From JALUUH01 sp964636675 (GTDB taxonomy: Bacteria > Pseudomonadota > Gammaproteobacteria > S012-40): DNA of 37,795 nt. Shown in pieces: positions 1-8,177 of the stretch; position 1 is the stretch's first letter, and every line of letters starts with the position of its first letter. The stretch is taken from contig CAZWUO010000014.1 in NCBI GenBank assembly GCA_964636675.1, positions 1-37,795 on the forward strand, written 5' to 3'. The notes beneath the pieces were generated by a model, which had not been told where the DNA came from, searched no databases, and saw only the letters and a list, made by a program, of their open reading frames with translations. Made by a program: the position numbers and the translations under genes.

Positions 1-478
1 CCATCGTCATTTCGAAATCCCAAGACACCATCGTCGCATAAATGACGTAGACAAATGGAATCAACAACGCAATATTACGAAAGCGCCGCTGCGCTTCATA
101 ACTCGCATCAATAATAGCCTCATGCTGATACTTTATAAAGTAACCATACAATGCAACTACGGTAAGAAACCCAACAATTTGTCGAGTAACAAGGAAGGTA
201 TAATTATGCCAACCTGGCATGTGATGATCATGCCCCCCGCCATTTCTAGCATCGGCTAGCCACTGAAATGTTTGCTCCCCATTCATCAATAAAATAATCA
301 GTAATACAAATGCTACAGGGAAAAGTGCAGCAAGTGATACAGCAATCGTTCTTACTTTAAAACGCCATTTGCCGTTTACTAGATGTAGTATTGCAGCAAG
401 CGTCACGCCATTAATAGCCAAGTAAAGGACGATCAGAAAATTAGTCGTAAGAACTGACCAGCTCCCAAAATCTTCCAT
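1..478 (-). CDS. actF: Alternative complex III subunit ActF, N-terminal part (cut by window edge)
   Basis: My translation from the ATG at 478 to the window edge gives about 159 open codons and no stop. The protein begins MEDFGSWSVL and shows hydrophobic segments at roughly residues 10-35, 45-65, 95-115 and 140-155, with a His-rich loop (GGGHDHHMPGWHN) between the second and third. It ends near V-S-W-D-F-E-M, a position where ActF proteins carry a conserved tryptophan/aspartate stretch. ActF is an integral membrane subunit of ACIII related to the C-terminal half of ActC. It follows actE by 29 nt in the same direction, which makes it the sixth gene of the operon. The identification rests on membrane pattern and operon position. 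The C-terminal half is outside the window. Confidence 0.8.
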   Translation of the reverse strand, partial: MEDFGSWSVLTTNFLIVLYLAINGVTLAAILHLVNGKWRFKVRTIAVSLAALFPVAFVLLIILLMNGEQTFQWLADARNGGGHDHHMPGWHNYTFLVTRQIVGFLTVVALYGYFIKYQHEAIIDASYEAQRRFRNIALLIPFVYVIYATMVSWDFEMTM

Positions 479-507
479 ATTATATTCCCACCCTTCGTAT
501 AAAGTTA

Positions 508-1053
508 TTATTCAGCACTTGCAGTTGCACTGCCTGCCGCGTCTTTGACCAACTGATTCCTGACATAGTTAACAACATGCCAACGCTCTGTCACTGACAA
601 GTCATTCGAACCACCACCCTCACCGGGCTTGCCATAAGCCGGCATAATGACACTGCCAAAAGTAATCGTTCCATAAATCCAACCCTCAGCTAAGGAATCC
701 TGCACATACTCGGTCGTTAAATCAATCGCACCAATCTTTGGACTGATTGGTGAATCAGCCCGGCCTGTCAAGCCATGGCATGCGGAACAATATACCGTAT
801 AAAGATAACGACCTTTTTTAACGGAGTCAGCGGACACCGGAACCGGATTTTGCAATGTTTTGGCTTCCTCTCTGTTTGCCACTTCAGTTGGAATACCTTG
901 AACCGGTATCGACCGTTTAGGAAATGGTGCAGGAGTGCCCTCTTGAGGCTTAATATTTGGCTGATTCATCATATCTGTAGACCATGGCCAAGCAAAAGCG
1001 TTGGTAGACATAAGCAATGCTGACGTCAACAAAACTATATTTCTCAATTTCAT
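508..1053 (-). CDS. actE: ACIII monohaem cytochrome c subunit ActE
   Basis: 181 aa. A Sec signal peptide (residues 1-21, cleavage likely after NAFA) leads into a periplasmic domain with a single haem c site C89-S-A-C92-H93. A later G-S-V-I-M-P-A-Y-G stretch probably supplies the axial methionine. There is no cysteine at the predicted cleavage site, so this looks like a soluble or signal-anchored cytochrome rather than a lipoprotein. In ACIII, ActE passes electrons on from the pentahaem ActA toward a terminal oxidase. Its start codon abuts the actD stop (positions 1053-1055), implying translational coupling. Monohaem cytochromes are common, so the operon context is what fixes the assignment. 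Confidence 0.88.
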   Translation of the reverse strand: MKLRNIVLLTSALLMSTNAFAWPWSTDMMNQPNIKPQEGTPAPFPKRSIPVQGIPTEVANREEAKTLQNPVPVSADSVKKGRYLYTVYCSACHGLTGRADSPISPKIGAIDLTTEYVQDSLAEGWIYGTITFGSVIMPAYGKPGEGGGSNDLSVTERWHVVNYVRNQLVKDAAGSATASAE

Positions 1054-1577
1054 CAGACTTTCTCTTCTCGAATTTCAATTGACTTATTATCTTTAAAGAA
1101 TGATCTAAAGTTTTCCAGCTGATGCTCGTCAACTTCCATCATCAATCCAATCTCATCTACGGTTAATTTCTCGCTATAGAGAGATCCCCGCTTACGCAAT
1201 AAACCAGCAAGAAAAAGAAAGGTGATGACCGTCGTCCAAACCGCAAAAAAGATAAGCATTTCATACATCAAAACAAAATTTGTAGGAAATGGTACAACAG
1301 CCTTTCCTCCCTGTGGCTGCACCAGAAAACTCGCTTGCGCAGATGACAGGAAGAAGAAACCAAATGTACAACCAAATATGGCGCCCATGAAAGTAAACTT
1401 CTGAATATTAATCGGCCGTGGCCCAAGAATTTCGTCAATATCCGGATGCTCTATCGGTGACAACACGGTGACGTCATTGATCTCCATTCCATTAAGTTTA
1501 CCTGCCTTAATTCCTTCAATGCACTCAATAGCGTCATCGAAATCCTTGAACATAGCTAATAATCGATGTTTCGACAT
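1053..1577 (-). CDS. actD: ACIII membrane subunit ActD
   Basis: 174 aa if started at the ATG at 1577. That start lies 1 nt past the actC stop (1579-1581), and the protein then begins MSKHRLLAMF, the usual ActD N-terminus (a small alpha/beta domain that reads like a quinol-complex associated 'DUF3341' protein). A longer reading exists to 1685, but it would overlap actC by about 100 nt and adds a Lys/Arg-rich tail translated from actC codons, so I reject it. Two membrane segments are seen, near residues 65-85 and 105-130, with soluble ends on either side. ActD is a structural subunit without cofactors. It sits between actC and actE in the standard gene order. Confidence 0.88.
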   Translation of the reverse strand: MSKHRLLAMFKDFDDAIECIEGIKAGKLNGMEINDVTVLSPIEHPDIDEILGPRPINIQKFTFMGAIFGCTFGFFFLSSAQASFLVQPQGGKAVVPFPTNFVLMYEMLIFFAVWTTVITFLFLAGLLRKRGSLYSEKLTVDEIGLMMEVDEHQLENFRSFFKDNKSIEIREEKV

Positions 1578-1578
1578 T

Positions 1579-3018
1579 TTATGCACCCTCCAAGCCTGGT
1601 GAACCTGAAACAGGTTGTGGTGATCCGGCAGCCGATGCGCTTTTCGCTTTTTGCTCAGCTTCGCGTTTTTCTTCTTCAATTTCATGCTTAAGGTGAAAAC
1701 ATAACTCTTTCACTTCATAAGTTGAGATAGCGGGTAAGAACTTGCAAAACAATAAGAAGAGTAATGAGAACCAGCCAAAACTACCAAAGACAATGCCCCA
1801 TTCGATTACCGATCCCCATAACACATCCCATTGATGCGGCGCATGTGACATCGCCAACGTTGGCGCCACAATCATCCAGCGCTCAACGAACATACCTATT
1901 TGCAGAATGATGGATACCACAAACATCGTGGGCATATGCCTTCGCCAACTCTGAAACACAAGCGCAAACGGTGCTACCATCCCACAGAATATCATGGTCC
2001 AAAATATACCCGCATAAGCCCCTGTTGCCTTATCGATCAACAACTCCTTATCGTACATATTATGTCCGTACCAAGTTGCGGAAAACTCGATAAGATTGAG
2101 GTAAGTCCAAACCATGGCAATTGCGAAAGTTAACTTAGCCGTTTTCTCCATAATATTTTTCGTCATATATTCTTCCCAACGATAAAAATAACGAAGAATA
2201 ATAAACAGAGTCATGATTGCCGCACAGCCTGAATACAATGCACCTGCTACAAAGTAAGGAGGGAAAGTCGTTATATGCCAACCGGGCATAATCGACATTG
2301 CAAAATCCGAAGATACGATAGAGTGAACAGATATTGCCAACGGTATTAGAAAACAAGCCATCAACATATAAGTGCGACGGAAGTTTCTCCACTGCCTATC
2401 ATCACCACGCCATCCGAGGGCCATAATCCCGTATACTTTTTTGCGCCAACCTTTTGTATGATCGCGCAACACGGCCATATCCGGAATCATTCCGATGACC
2501 AGAAACAATGCCGAAGCGGATAAATAAGTACTGATCGCAAACGCATCCCAAACCAGCGGAGAGCGGAAATTAGGCCAAATCCCACGATCACTCACATAAG
2601 GCAGAACCCAATACAAATTCCATACACGTCCTAGATGGATCATCGGAAAAAATCCCGCAGTCATCAATGAGAACGTGGTCATTGCTTCCGCAAACCGATA
2701 GATGGGTTTACGCCATTGAGCGTGAAGAATATGTAAAATCGCCGATAACAATGTACCCGCGTGACTCATCCCAATCCAGAATACGAATGTAGCAATATAC
2801 ATATCCCACATGTGTGGATTATTCAGGCCGACAGAACCCAAACCATGCCGATACTGGTAGATCTCCGCTGCAACGGCAACGGCAACCATTGCCACACACA
2901 CTAACACTGCTGTCCACCACATCTTTCCTGGTGTCTCCATGGTGCGAATCAAATCATGATTGATTTGCGACCACTTTAAGTTTTCATCAATAACTTTGTC
3001 TTCTATTACCTGACTCAT
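1579..3018 (-). CDS. actC: ACIII quinol-binding membrane subunit ActC (NrfD/PsrC family)
   Basis: 479 aa with about ten hydrophobic segments, typical of NrfD/PsrC-family subunits of ACIII. The N-terminus (WSQINHDLIRTME) and the segment FWIGMSHAGTLLSAILH in the third helix region are characteristic of ActC. The His and acidic residues there are thought, in solved ACIII structures, to lie near the quinol site and the putative proton path. The C-terminus is charged and Ala/Ser/Pro-rich, likely cytoplasmic and variable. ActC transfers electrons from membrane quinol to the iron-sulfur subunit ActB2. It is followed with 1 nt spacing by actD and preceded by actB2 with a 44-nt gap. Confidence 0.93.
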   Translation of the reverse strand: MSQVIEDKVIDENLKWSQINHDLIRTMETPGKMWWTAVLVCVAMVAVAVAAEIYQYRHGLGSVGLNNPHMWDMYIATFVFWIGMSHAGTLLSAILHILHAQWRKPIYRFAEAMTTFSLMTAGFFPMIHLGRVWNLYWVLPYVSDRGIWPNFRSPLVWDAFAISTYLSASALFLVIGMIPDMAVLRDHTKGWRKKVYGIMALGWRGDDRQWRNFRRTYMLMACFLIPLAISVHSIVSSDFAMSIMPGWHITTFPPYFVAGALYSGCAAIMTLFIILRYFYRWEEYMTKNIMEKTAKLTFAIAMVWTYLNLIEFSATWYGHNMYDKELLIDKATGAYAGIFWTMIFCGMVAPFALVFQSWRRHMPTMFVVSIILQIGMFVERWMIVAPTLAMSHAPHQWDVLWGSVIEWGIVFGSFGWFSLLFLLFCKFLPAISTYEVKELCFHLKHEIEEEKREAEQKAKSASAAGSPQPVSGSPGLEGA

Positions 3019-3062
3019 GGCGTTTCCTTTTTAATGTCAAACAACGCGCTTGTTATCAAACC

Positions 3063-3911
3063 CTAAACCTCAGAATCCCTAACTCTTTCCAAATACATCA
3101 CGGAAGGATCAAGGTTCAACTCATCAAAAACACGGTAACCACGAATTTCCTCATCGCTTTTTTCTTTCCTATGCGTATAAGGCCCACGGTTCACTTCATG
3201 TTTTTTCCAGGCTAAGCTAACTTGACTCGTTGGATCCATGGTATCCCCAAAAACAATTGCGTTCGTGGGACATGCTTGCGCACAAGCCGTTATTACGTCG
3301 CCATCAATCATCACGCGCTCTTCTCGCGCTGCGGAATCTTTAGCAACACGAATCCGCTGAATACAAAAAGTGCATTTTTCCATAACACCTTTATCGCGAA
3401 CTGAAAGATCCGGGTTTAATTGTTGGTCTAACGGTTTCGGCCATGAACTTTCATAATATGACCAAAAATTGAAATAACGCACACGGTAAGGACAGTTATT
3501 ACTGCAATATCGAGATCCGATGCAACGATTATAAACCTGGGCATTTAATCCATCTGGCGTATGATAAGTCGCGGCTACGGGGCAAACAGGCTCACAAGTC
3601 GCTGCGCCACACTGCTGGCACATCATGGGTATAAAACTAGCGCCTTGCTCAGGATATTCTAAATCCTCATCATCCCAATAGCGCTCGATACGCATCCAAT
3701 GCATGGCTTGACCTTGCTCAAAATAGTCTTTGCCAACGACTGGTAAATTATTTTCTGCGTAACAAGCCGTTGAACAAGCATTACAGCCGATACACATATC
3801 GAGATCGACCGCCATCCCAAAACGATGTTCGTAATCATGATGTCCGTAGCGTTCCGACTCAGCATCCTGACGAAATCTGGATATATTATTTAAGATATTA
3901 CTAAGCGACAT
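3063..3911 (-). CDS. actB2: ACIII iron-sulfur subunit ActB2 (four-cluster ferredoxin)
   Basis: 282 aa, PsrB/DmsB-like ferredoxin subunit. Four cysteine groups are visible: C40/C43/C46/C50, C98/C101/C106/C110, C130/S133/C136/C140 and C180/C183 with C210/C214. In the third group the second ligand position is Ser133 instead of Cys (CIGSRYC). This agrees with the known ACIII set of three [4Fe-4S] clusters and one [3Fe-4S]. No signal peptide is seen, so export probably depends on the Tat signal of the partner ActB1, whose gene ends 2 nt upstream. In ACIII from Rhodothermus and relatives B1 and B2 are one polypeptide; here they are two adjacent genes. It carries electrons from ActC to the haems of ActA. 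Confidence 0.93.
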   Translation of the reverse strand: MSLSNILNNISRFRQDAESERYGHHDYEHRFGMAVDLDMCIGCNACSTACYAENNLPVVGKDYFEQGQAMHWMRIERYWDDEDLEYPEQGASFIPMMCQQCGAATCEPVCPVAATYHTPDGLNAQVYNRCIGSRYCSNNCPYRVRYFNFWSYYESSWPKPLDQQLNPDLSVRDKGVMEKCTFCIQRIRVAKDSAAREERVMIDGDVITACAQACPTNAIVFGDTMDPTSQVSLAWKKHEVNRGPYTHRKEKSDEEIRGYRVFDELNLDPSVMYLERVRDSEV

Positions 3912-3913
3912 GC

Positions 3914-6133
3914 TTAGGCCCCCCCTTCAGTGCGTCGTAATTGGTCAGTAGAAATAGTGCGCACAAAAGATCTTCCCATTTGCACATCGCTACCACCCAT
4001 CTTGATCAATATTTGGCTTTTGCGTGTTTTGCTGACCTTAACTTTGGTTGCATGAGTCGCTAACTCACCCGTGTTTTGATCAAAAACCGGGTCTAAAATT
4101 GACAAGGAATTCTCTCCAGTACCTTTGGCATATCGACCATATTCTTTATGCCCCTGCCCCATAGGAACTGAAATCGCTCCACGATGTATCGCCTTAGTAA
4201 TATAAACCTGCGTTTCAATCGAACCACTCGCAGATTCAATTTTTACAATATCTCCATCGTGTAAATTCATTTTGCCAGCCGTATAGGGATGCAATTCTGC
4301 CCATGAATCCCATACCACTTTGGATATTTGATCAGGAGCCTCTTGCAACCAAGGAACGTTTGCATGCCGCCCATCCCATAAACCTAAACGCGCAGAAGGT
4401 ATTAGGGTTAACGAATTATTATCAACATGAGCACTGCCATCATCGACCTCCGCAACCGATAAAGCCGGAGAAAAATTTCCTACAACACCCGGTGTTTTTA
4501 GCACACCTTTTTGCAGCAACCCATTCCAAAAAGATTCATCTGACGCAATAACACCCCCGGTTAATTCCGCAGGCATGTTTTTCACTGAAGTACGTAGATA
4601 GGCATAATAATCAGGAAATTGTTTATAGCTCTCATCCAATTGCGCTAACAATGAAACCATAATATCACCAAAGCCTTTGGTGTCTTTGTGGATTGGCTCC
4701 ATTAAAGGCTGCTGCAAACTCATGCTCGCAGAACCCCCTTGATAAGCAGCGACATGAGTACCCCAATCTTCGATTGCGGAATTCAACGGCAATACTAAGT
4801 CTGCGTTCATCGCCGTCTCATCGGGAAACATAGTGAACGCAACTTTAAATTTGACCTGCTCTAAACCCGATGCTACACCCAAAGACTTTGGTGCCGAATA
4901 AACAGGATTTGCATTATGGAAGAAAACAACATCATATTTATTATTCGCCAAGCCTTCGGAAAATGCTTTAAGACTAGAAGTACTACCCGGCTTTGCAGCA
5001 AGCGCATTTTCGGGAAAAGCGACAGATGGCTCGATGGTCGTACCAATCGACCCCATAATAATATTGAGCAACATTGCAGCTGAAGCCGCTTCATAGCCTT
5101 TTGCTTGACCAACCGCAGACTGCCCAGCGAGCACTAGGCCTGGGCCACGTTCGGAAAGCAAGCTCGCTATGCGTTTGATTTTCGAACCTTGGATACCGGT
5201 AATTTTTTCTACTTTATCTAGACTATATTGTGCAAGCTCAGATTTAACATTTGCAGGAATTTCAACCTTATTCCAGCCTCGACTTACAATAAAGTTCGCA
5301 AGACCCAAAGCAAGCACACCTTCAGTTCCCGGAGCAGCAGGCACCCACAAATCCGCGTTGCCACCGGTTAGGGTCATTTTAGGCTCTACTTGAATCAAAA
5401 CGCCCCGATTGCCTTGTCTAAACTTTGCGTATTCACCCGCGTTATGCACCGGTGACATCCACGTCGCTAAAAAGTCAGCGCCAAATGAGAGAATAACACC
5501 TGCTTTATCATATCGAATGACTGGCATTGCATCCCCAAGCATATCTTTGGCAACAGCCTGCCAAACCGAAGTGTTAATCGTCTCATATACAAAGTGATTT
5601 TTTGAGCCTACTTTCGACAACAACTCAGACGTCAATACGGACTGATGACCACTTACGGCTCCTGACACCAAAGCAAACCTATCTCCGGATACACTCGATA
5701 CTTGTTTGCCCAATTCGGCCATCGCCTCATCCCACGAGACCGCTTGCAAGCTATTACCTTTGCGCATCATCGGACTTGTCACACGATCAGGGTTGTAATG
5801 TGTTTGCACACCAGACTGCCCCATCATGCAAGTATTGCCATTATTTATCGGCGAGTCTGGGTTGCCTTCCAGCTTAAGCGCACGACCTTCACGCACTCGA
5901 CCATGAAGACCACAACCTGCATCACACTGGGTACACGTCGACGCATACCATACGCCAATGCCCGGAATAACATATTCTTCCGGCAATAAATACGACACAA
6001 CTTCTTCTTTACCTTCTTCAAGCGTTACTGTGGTCGGTAAATCACAACCTGCTAGCGCTGTACCTGCGCCACCCCAACCCAGCATCTTTAAGAAGTTTCT
6101 GCGATTAACTTTTACGCCTTTCATCATCTTCAT
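3914..6133 (-). CDS. actB1: ACIII subunit ActB1 (molybdopterin oxidoreductase-like, Tat lipoprotein)
   Basis: 739 aa. The N-terminus has a twin-arginine motif (R11-R12-N-F-L-K), a hydrophobic stretch and a lipobox A-L-A-G-C30, so the mature protein is probably a Tat-exported lipoprotein. The rest is a complete molybdopterin-bisPGD enzyme fold, which in known ACIII holds no molybdenum cofactor. A cysteine motif C67-x2-C70-x3-C74-x27-C102 of the formate-dehydrogenase type is intact near the start. The exact start is uncertain: in-frame ATGs lie at codons 1, 3 and 4. The gene ends 2 nt before actB2. In many bacteria B1 and B2 are fused, so this is the split form. tatABC is encoded 4 kb away. Confidence 0.92.
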   Translation of the reverse strand: MKMMKGVKVNRRNFLKMLGWGGAGTALAGCDLPTTVTLEEGKEEVVSYLLPEEYVIPGIGVWYASTCTQCDAGCGLHGRVREGRALKLEGNPDSPINNGNTCMMGQSGVQTHYNPDRVTSPMMRKGNSLQAVSWDEAMAELGKQVSSVSGDRFALVSGAVSGHQSVLTSELLSKVGSKNHFVYETINTSVWQAVAKDMLGDAMPVIRYDKAGVILSFGADFLATWMSPVHNAGEYAKFRQGNRGVLIQVEPKMTLTGGNADLWVPAAPGTEGVLALGLANFIVSRGWNKVEIPANVKSELAQYSLDKVEKITGIQGSKIKRIASLLSERGPGLVLAGQSAVGQAKGYEAASAAMLLNIIMGSIGTTIEPSVAFPENALAAKPGSTSSLKAFSEGLANNKYDVVFFHNANPVYSAPKSLGVASGLEQVKFKVAFTMFPDETAMNADLVLPLNSAIEDWGTHVAAYQGGSASMSLQQPLMEPIHKDTKGFGDIMVSLLAQLDESYKQFPDYYAYLRTSVKNMPAELTGGVIASDESFWNGLLQKGVLKTPGVVGNFSPALSVAEVDDGSAHVDNNSLTLIPSARLGLWDGRHANVPWLQEAPDQISKVVWDSWAELHPYTAGKMNLHDGDIVKIESASGSIETQVYITKAIHRGAISVPMGQGHKEYGRYAKGTGENSLSILDPVFDQNTGELATHATKVKVSKTRKSQILIKMGGSDVQMGRSFVRTISTDQLRRTEGGA

Positions 6134-6166
6134 CCTATGTATATTTTCTCTGTGGTTAGCGCAAGA

Positions 6167-6757
6167 CTACTTATGACACTTCCAGCAATCACCCGGACCA
6201 CCATTTGCTTCGTGGCAACGAACACAAAAACCCATATTCAGTGGCTTCACTTTTTCGGCCACTGTCATCGCCCTAACTTCGCCATGACATAAACCGCATA
6301 CTTGCTGAACATCTTCAACGGGAAAGTCTGCTTTATCGACAAATTTTCTTATATGCTTTTCATGGGAAAAATGAACGTAGTCGGGCACATCATGTACTTT
6401 TTTCCACTTAGGTGACTCACCTTTTTCCCAATATTCAGTTAATTGTTGAATTCTTGGTTTGTCAGTAGCAATAATTTTGTGACATCCCATGCACTTACTG
6501 GTAGGGGGAATCCCAGCTACTGGACTGCGCCGCGCATAAGTATGGCAATACATACAATTGATTTTCATATCATTCACATGTCGATCATGTGGAAAATCAA
6601 TAGGCTGCGGGACATGCTCACCAGTATGTTCACCCACGGGCGGATTGATATGTGCTGGAACAGGAAGCTCTGCAAAAGTGGTAGCTGGCAACACGAACGC
6701 TAATGCTACTAACGCAAATACTGACACCATGAATTTCATTTTTTTTGTCGCTGTCAT
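6167..6757 (-). CDS. actA: ACIII pentahaem cytochrome c subunit ActA
   Basis: About 196 aa with five CxxCH haem sites. Numbered from the further upstream ATG at 6778, these are C75-H79, C96-H100, C161-H165, C185-H189 and C198-H202, the last at the extreme C-terminus. This is the ActA hallmark. A hydrophobic stretch (MKFMVSVFALVALAFVLPA) is a signal peptide or N-terminal anchor. I prefer the ATG at 6757 because GGAGAGG lies 12 nt before it; the ATG at 6778 has no ribosome site, but the spacing is long, so the start is not settled. It is the first gene of the act operon, has a long 5' region, and accepts electrons from ActB2. Confidence 0.9.
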   Translation of the reverse strand: MTATKKMKFMVSVFALVALAFVLPATTFAELPVPAHINPPVGEHTGEHVPQPIDFPHDRHVNDMKINCMYCHTYARRSPVAGIPPTSKCMGCHKIIATDKPRIQQLTEYWEKGESPKWKKVHDVPDYVHFSHEKHIRKFVDKADFPVEDVQQVCGLCHGEVRAMTVAEKVKPLNMGFCVRCHEANGGPGDCWKCHK

Positions 6758-6778
6758 CGCGGCATTTAACCTCTCCAT

Positions 6779-7312
6779 AATGGAAAAACGATCTTTAAAA
6801 CAATCTAAGAAGCGTATTTCCTACCCTCAAAACAATTGCCACATAAAAGTTATGGCAACCAATAATTACAAAAAAACAAAAGACCCTATCGCAGAATTCC
6901 TCCTGCAATTGATTATCAAATACGAATTGAAATTTACTGAATAACTTAGGGCGTAACGCCCAAATAGCGAAAGAACGAAGCATTGTTTTTTCGTTCATGC
7001 TTGTTAGCCGTGAGTTCCTCCCTCATGTAACAACAAGCTATTAAAATTTTCTTTGATTAACAAATGTAATGCTATTTACTTATTATTATTTATTTAGTGA
7101 AACCGATGCTAGCTATGTGCATGCTAATTGTCAACGAAAACTGTCAATTATTTTTCACTCGCAAAACCCAGCTAAGGTTTTATTTTTATTAGCATTTGCT
7201 AATTTATAGGCCTGATCATCTGGAATAAAATCGCACAAAAAAGCGACCTAAACTCATTAAGATTTGGCAAATCATGCACATAATTAACCTGCACACTTAA
7301 TACGCCTTTAAT
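6779..7312. other. Gene-free leader/intergenic region upstream of the act operon
   Basis: About 530 AT-rich bases between actA and the nif3-like gene, both on the minus strand. I see no convincing coding sequence: a 67-codon minus-strand frame at 6795-6998 starts with an ATG but has no ribosome site and no family resemblance. It contains an inverted repeat GAACGAA (6973-6979) / TTCGTTC (6990-6996) with a 10-nt loop, and two minus-strand TTGACA hexamers (7147-7142 and 7134-7129). The length suggests a regulated promoter and a 5' leader of 300 nt or more for the act operon. Confidence 0.6.
7106..7134 (-). promoter_or_regulatory. Candidate sigma-70 promoter for the act operon
   Basis: On the minus strand TTGACA (7134-7129, perfect -35) is followed after 17 nt by TAGCAT (7111-7106, 4 of 6 to the -10 consensus). 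A second TTGACA lies 13 nt further upstream (7147-7142) without a good -10. If used, the actA leader would be about 340 nt. Seen from sequence only. Confidence 0.35.
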
Positions 7313-8065
7313 TCAAATAGGATTATTCTCATCGACAAAAACATGTTCTACAGCAAATTTTCTGGACAATAATTCACCGAGCGCCTGCACCCCATAACGC
7401 TCTGTTGCATGATGCCCAGCGGCGAAATAGTGAACACCACTTTCTTTAGCAAGATGATAACTTTGCTCAGAAACTTCTCCCGAAATATAAGCATCAACAC
7501 CGGCATCAATTGCATTTTTGAAATAATTCTGCGCACCTCCTGTGCACCAAGCCAGCTTCTGCACATGCTCCACGCTCCCTTTAATATGCACGGGTTCACG
7601 ATTTAGCTTTACGTTGATCAAGCGAGCAAGCTCACTCGCAGATAACTTCTTTTTAAAACTTCCCACACTAACTAACCCGGCTTCACCACATAAGGTTCCT
7701 GCTGGCGCGATACCTAATATTTTTGCAAGCTGCGCATTATTTCCATATTCTGGATGTGCGTCTAACGGAAGATGATAGGCAAGCAAATTAACGTCATTTT
7801 CTAACAGGCATTTGATGCGCGCCCGCTGCATGCCCGCGATACACTGATCTTCGCCATTCCAAAAATACCCATGATGCACCAGCAACACGTCCGCACCTAG
7901 CTCAACACTTTGCGCCAACACGGCTAATGACGCGGTGACGGCAGTGACTACCTTCTGAACTTCATCCTTACCTTGAACCTGCAAACCATTCGGACAGTAG
8001 TCTTTAAATTGATCAATAGTCAATTCAGCGTTCAAAAACTCCACCATCTCTTTTACCAACGCCAT
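7313..8065 (-). CDS. Nif3-like dinuclear metal-centre protein (YbgI family)
   Basis: 250 aa, the length of E. coli YbgI (about 247). Metal-binding motifs of the family are in place: V-H-H-G (LLVHHGYFW, around residue 65), the D-A-H segment LPLDAHPEYGN near residue 100, and G-H-H-A-T-E-R-Y-G near the C-terminus. Members form hexameric rings with two metal ions per subunit. The cellular role is not settled; GTP cyclohydrolase I type 2 labels in databases are not well founded. It begins at the ATG at 8065, divergent from the degS-like gene, with a 112-nt shared intergenic region. No strong ribosome site is visible. Confidence 0.88.
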   Translation of the reverse strand: MALVKEMVEFLNAELTIDQFKDYCPNGLQVQGKDEVQKVVTAVTASLAVLAQSVELGADVLLVHHGYFWNGEDQCIAGMQRARIKCLLENDVNLLAYHLPLDAHPEYGNNAQLAKILGIAPAGTLCGEAGLVSVGSFKKKLSASELARLINVKLNREPVHIKGSVEHVQKLAWCTGGAQNYFKNAIDAGVDAYISGEVSEQSYHLAKESGVHYFAAGHHATERYGVQALGELLSRKFAVEHVFVDENNPI

Positions 8066-8128
8066 CTAAACTTGCCCACTTTAAAAAGAGTAAAAAAATA
8101 AATTACCATGCTTACGCCACAAATCCAA

Positions 8129-8134
8129 TATAAT
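8129..8134 (+). promoter_or_regulatory. Candidate -10 element for the degS-like gene
   Basis: A perfect TATAAT stands 43 nt before the start codon in the divergent nif3/degS intergenic region. No good -35 is present at 16-18 nt spacing, so the call rests on the -10 only. Confidence 0.3.
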
Positions 8135-8177
8135 CATCTATTACTGATTAAGCTGACCAATAGGAAATACCTCCAAT

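Noticed and set aside
1578..1685. N-terminal extension of ActD into actC
   Set aside because: It overlaps over 100 nt of conserved-frame actC coding sequence and adds only Lys/Arg-rich residues; the ATG at 1577 gives the proper ActD N-terminus.
6903..6924. TTGATTATCAA as an FNR/ANR box before actA
   Set aside because: The FNR site needs four bases between TTGAT and ATCAA; here there is only one, so the spacing is wrong.
6795..6998. 67-codon minus-strand frame upstream of actA
   Set aside because: No ribosome site, AT-driven composition (rich in Phe/Ile/Leu) and no family resemblance; more likely leader sequence.
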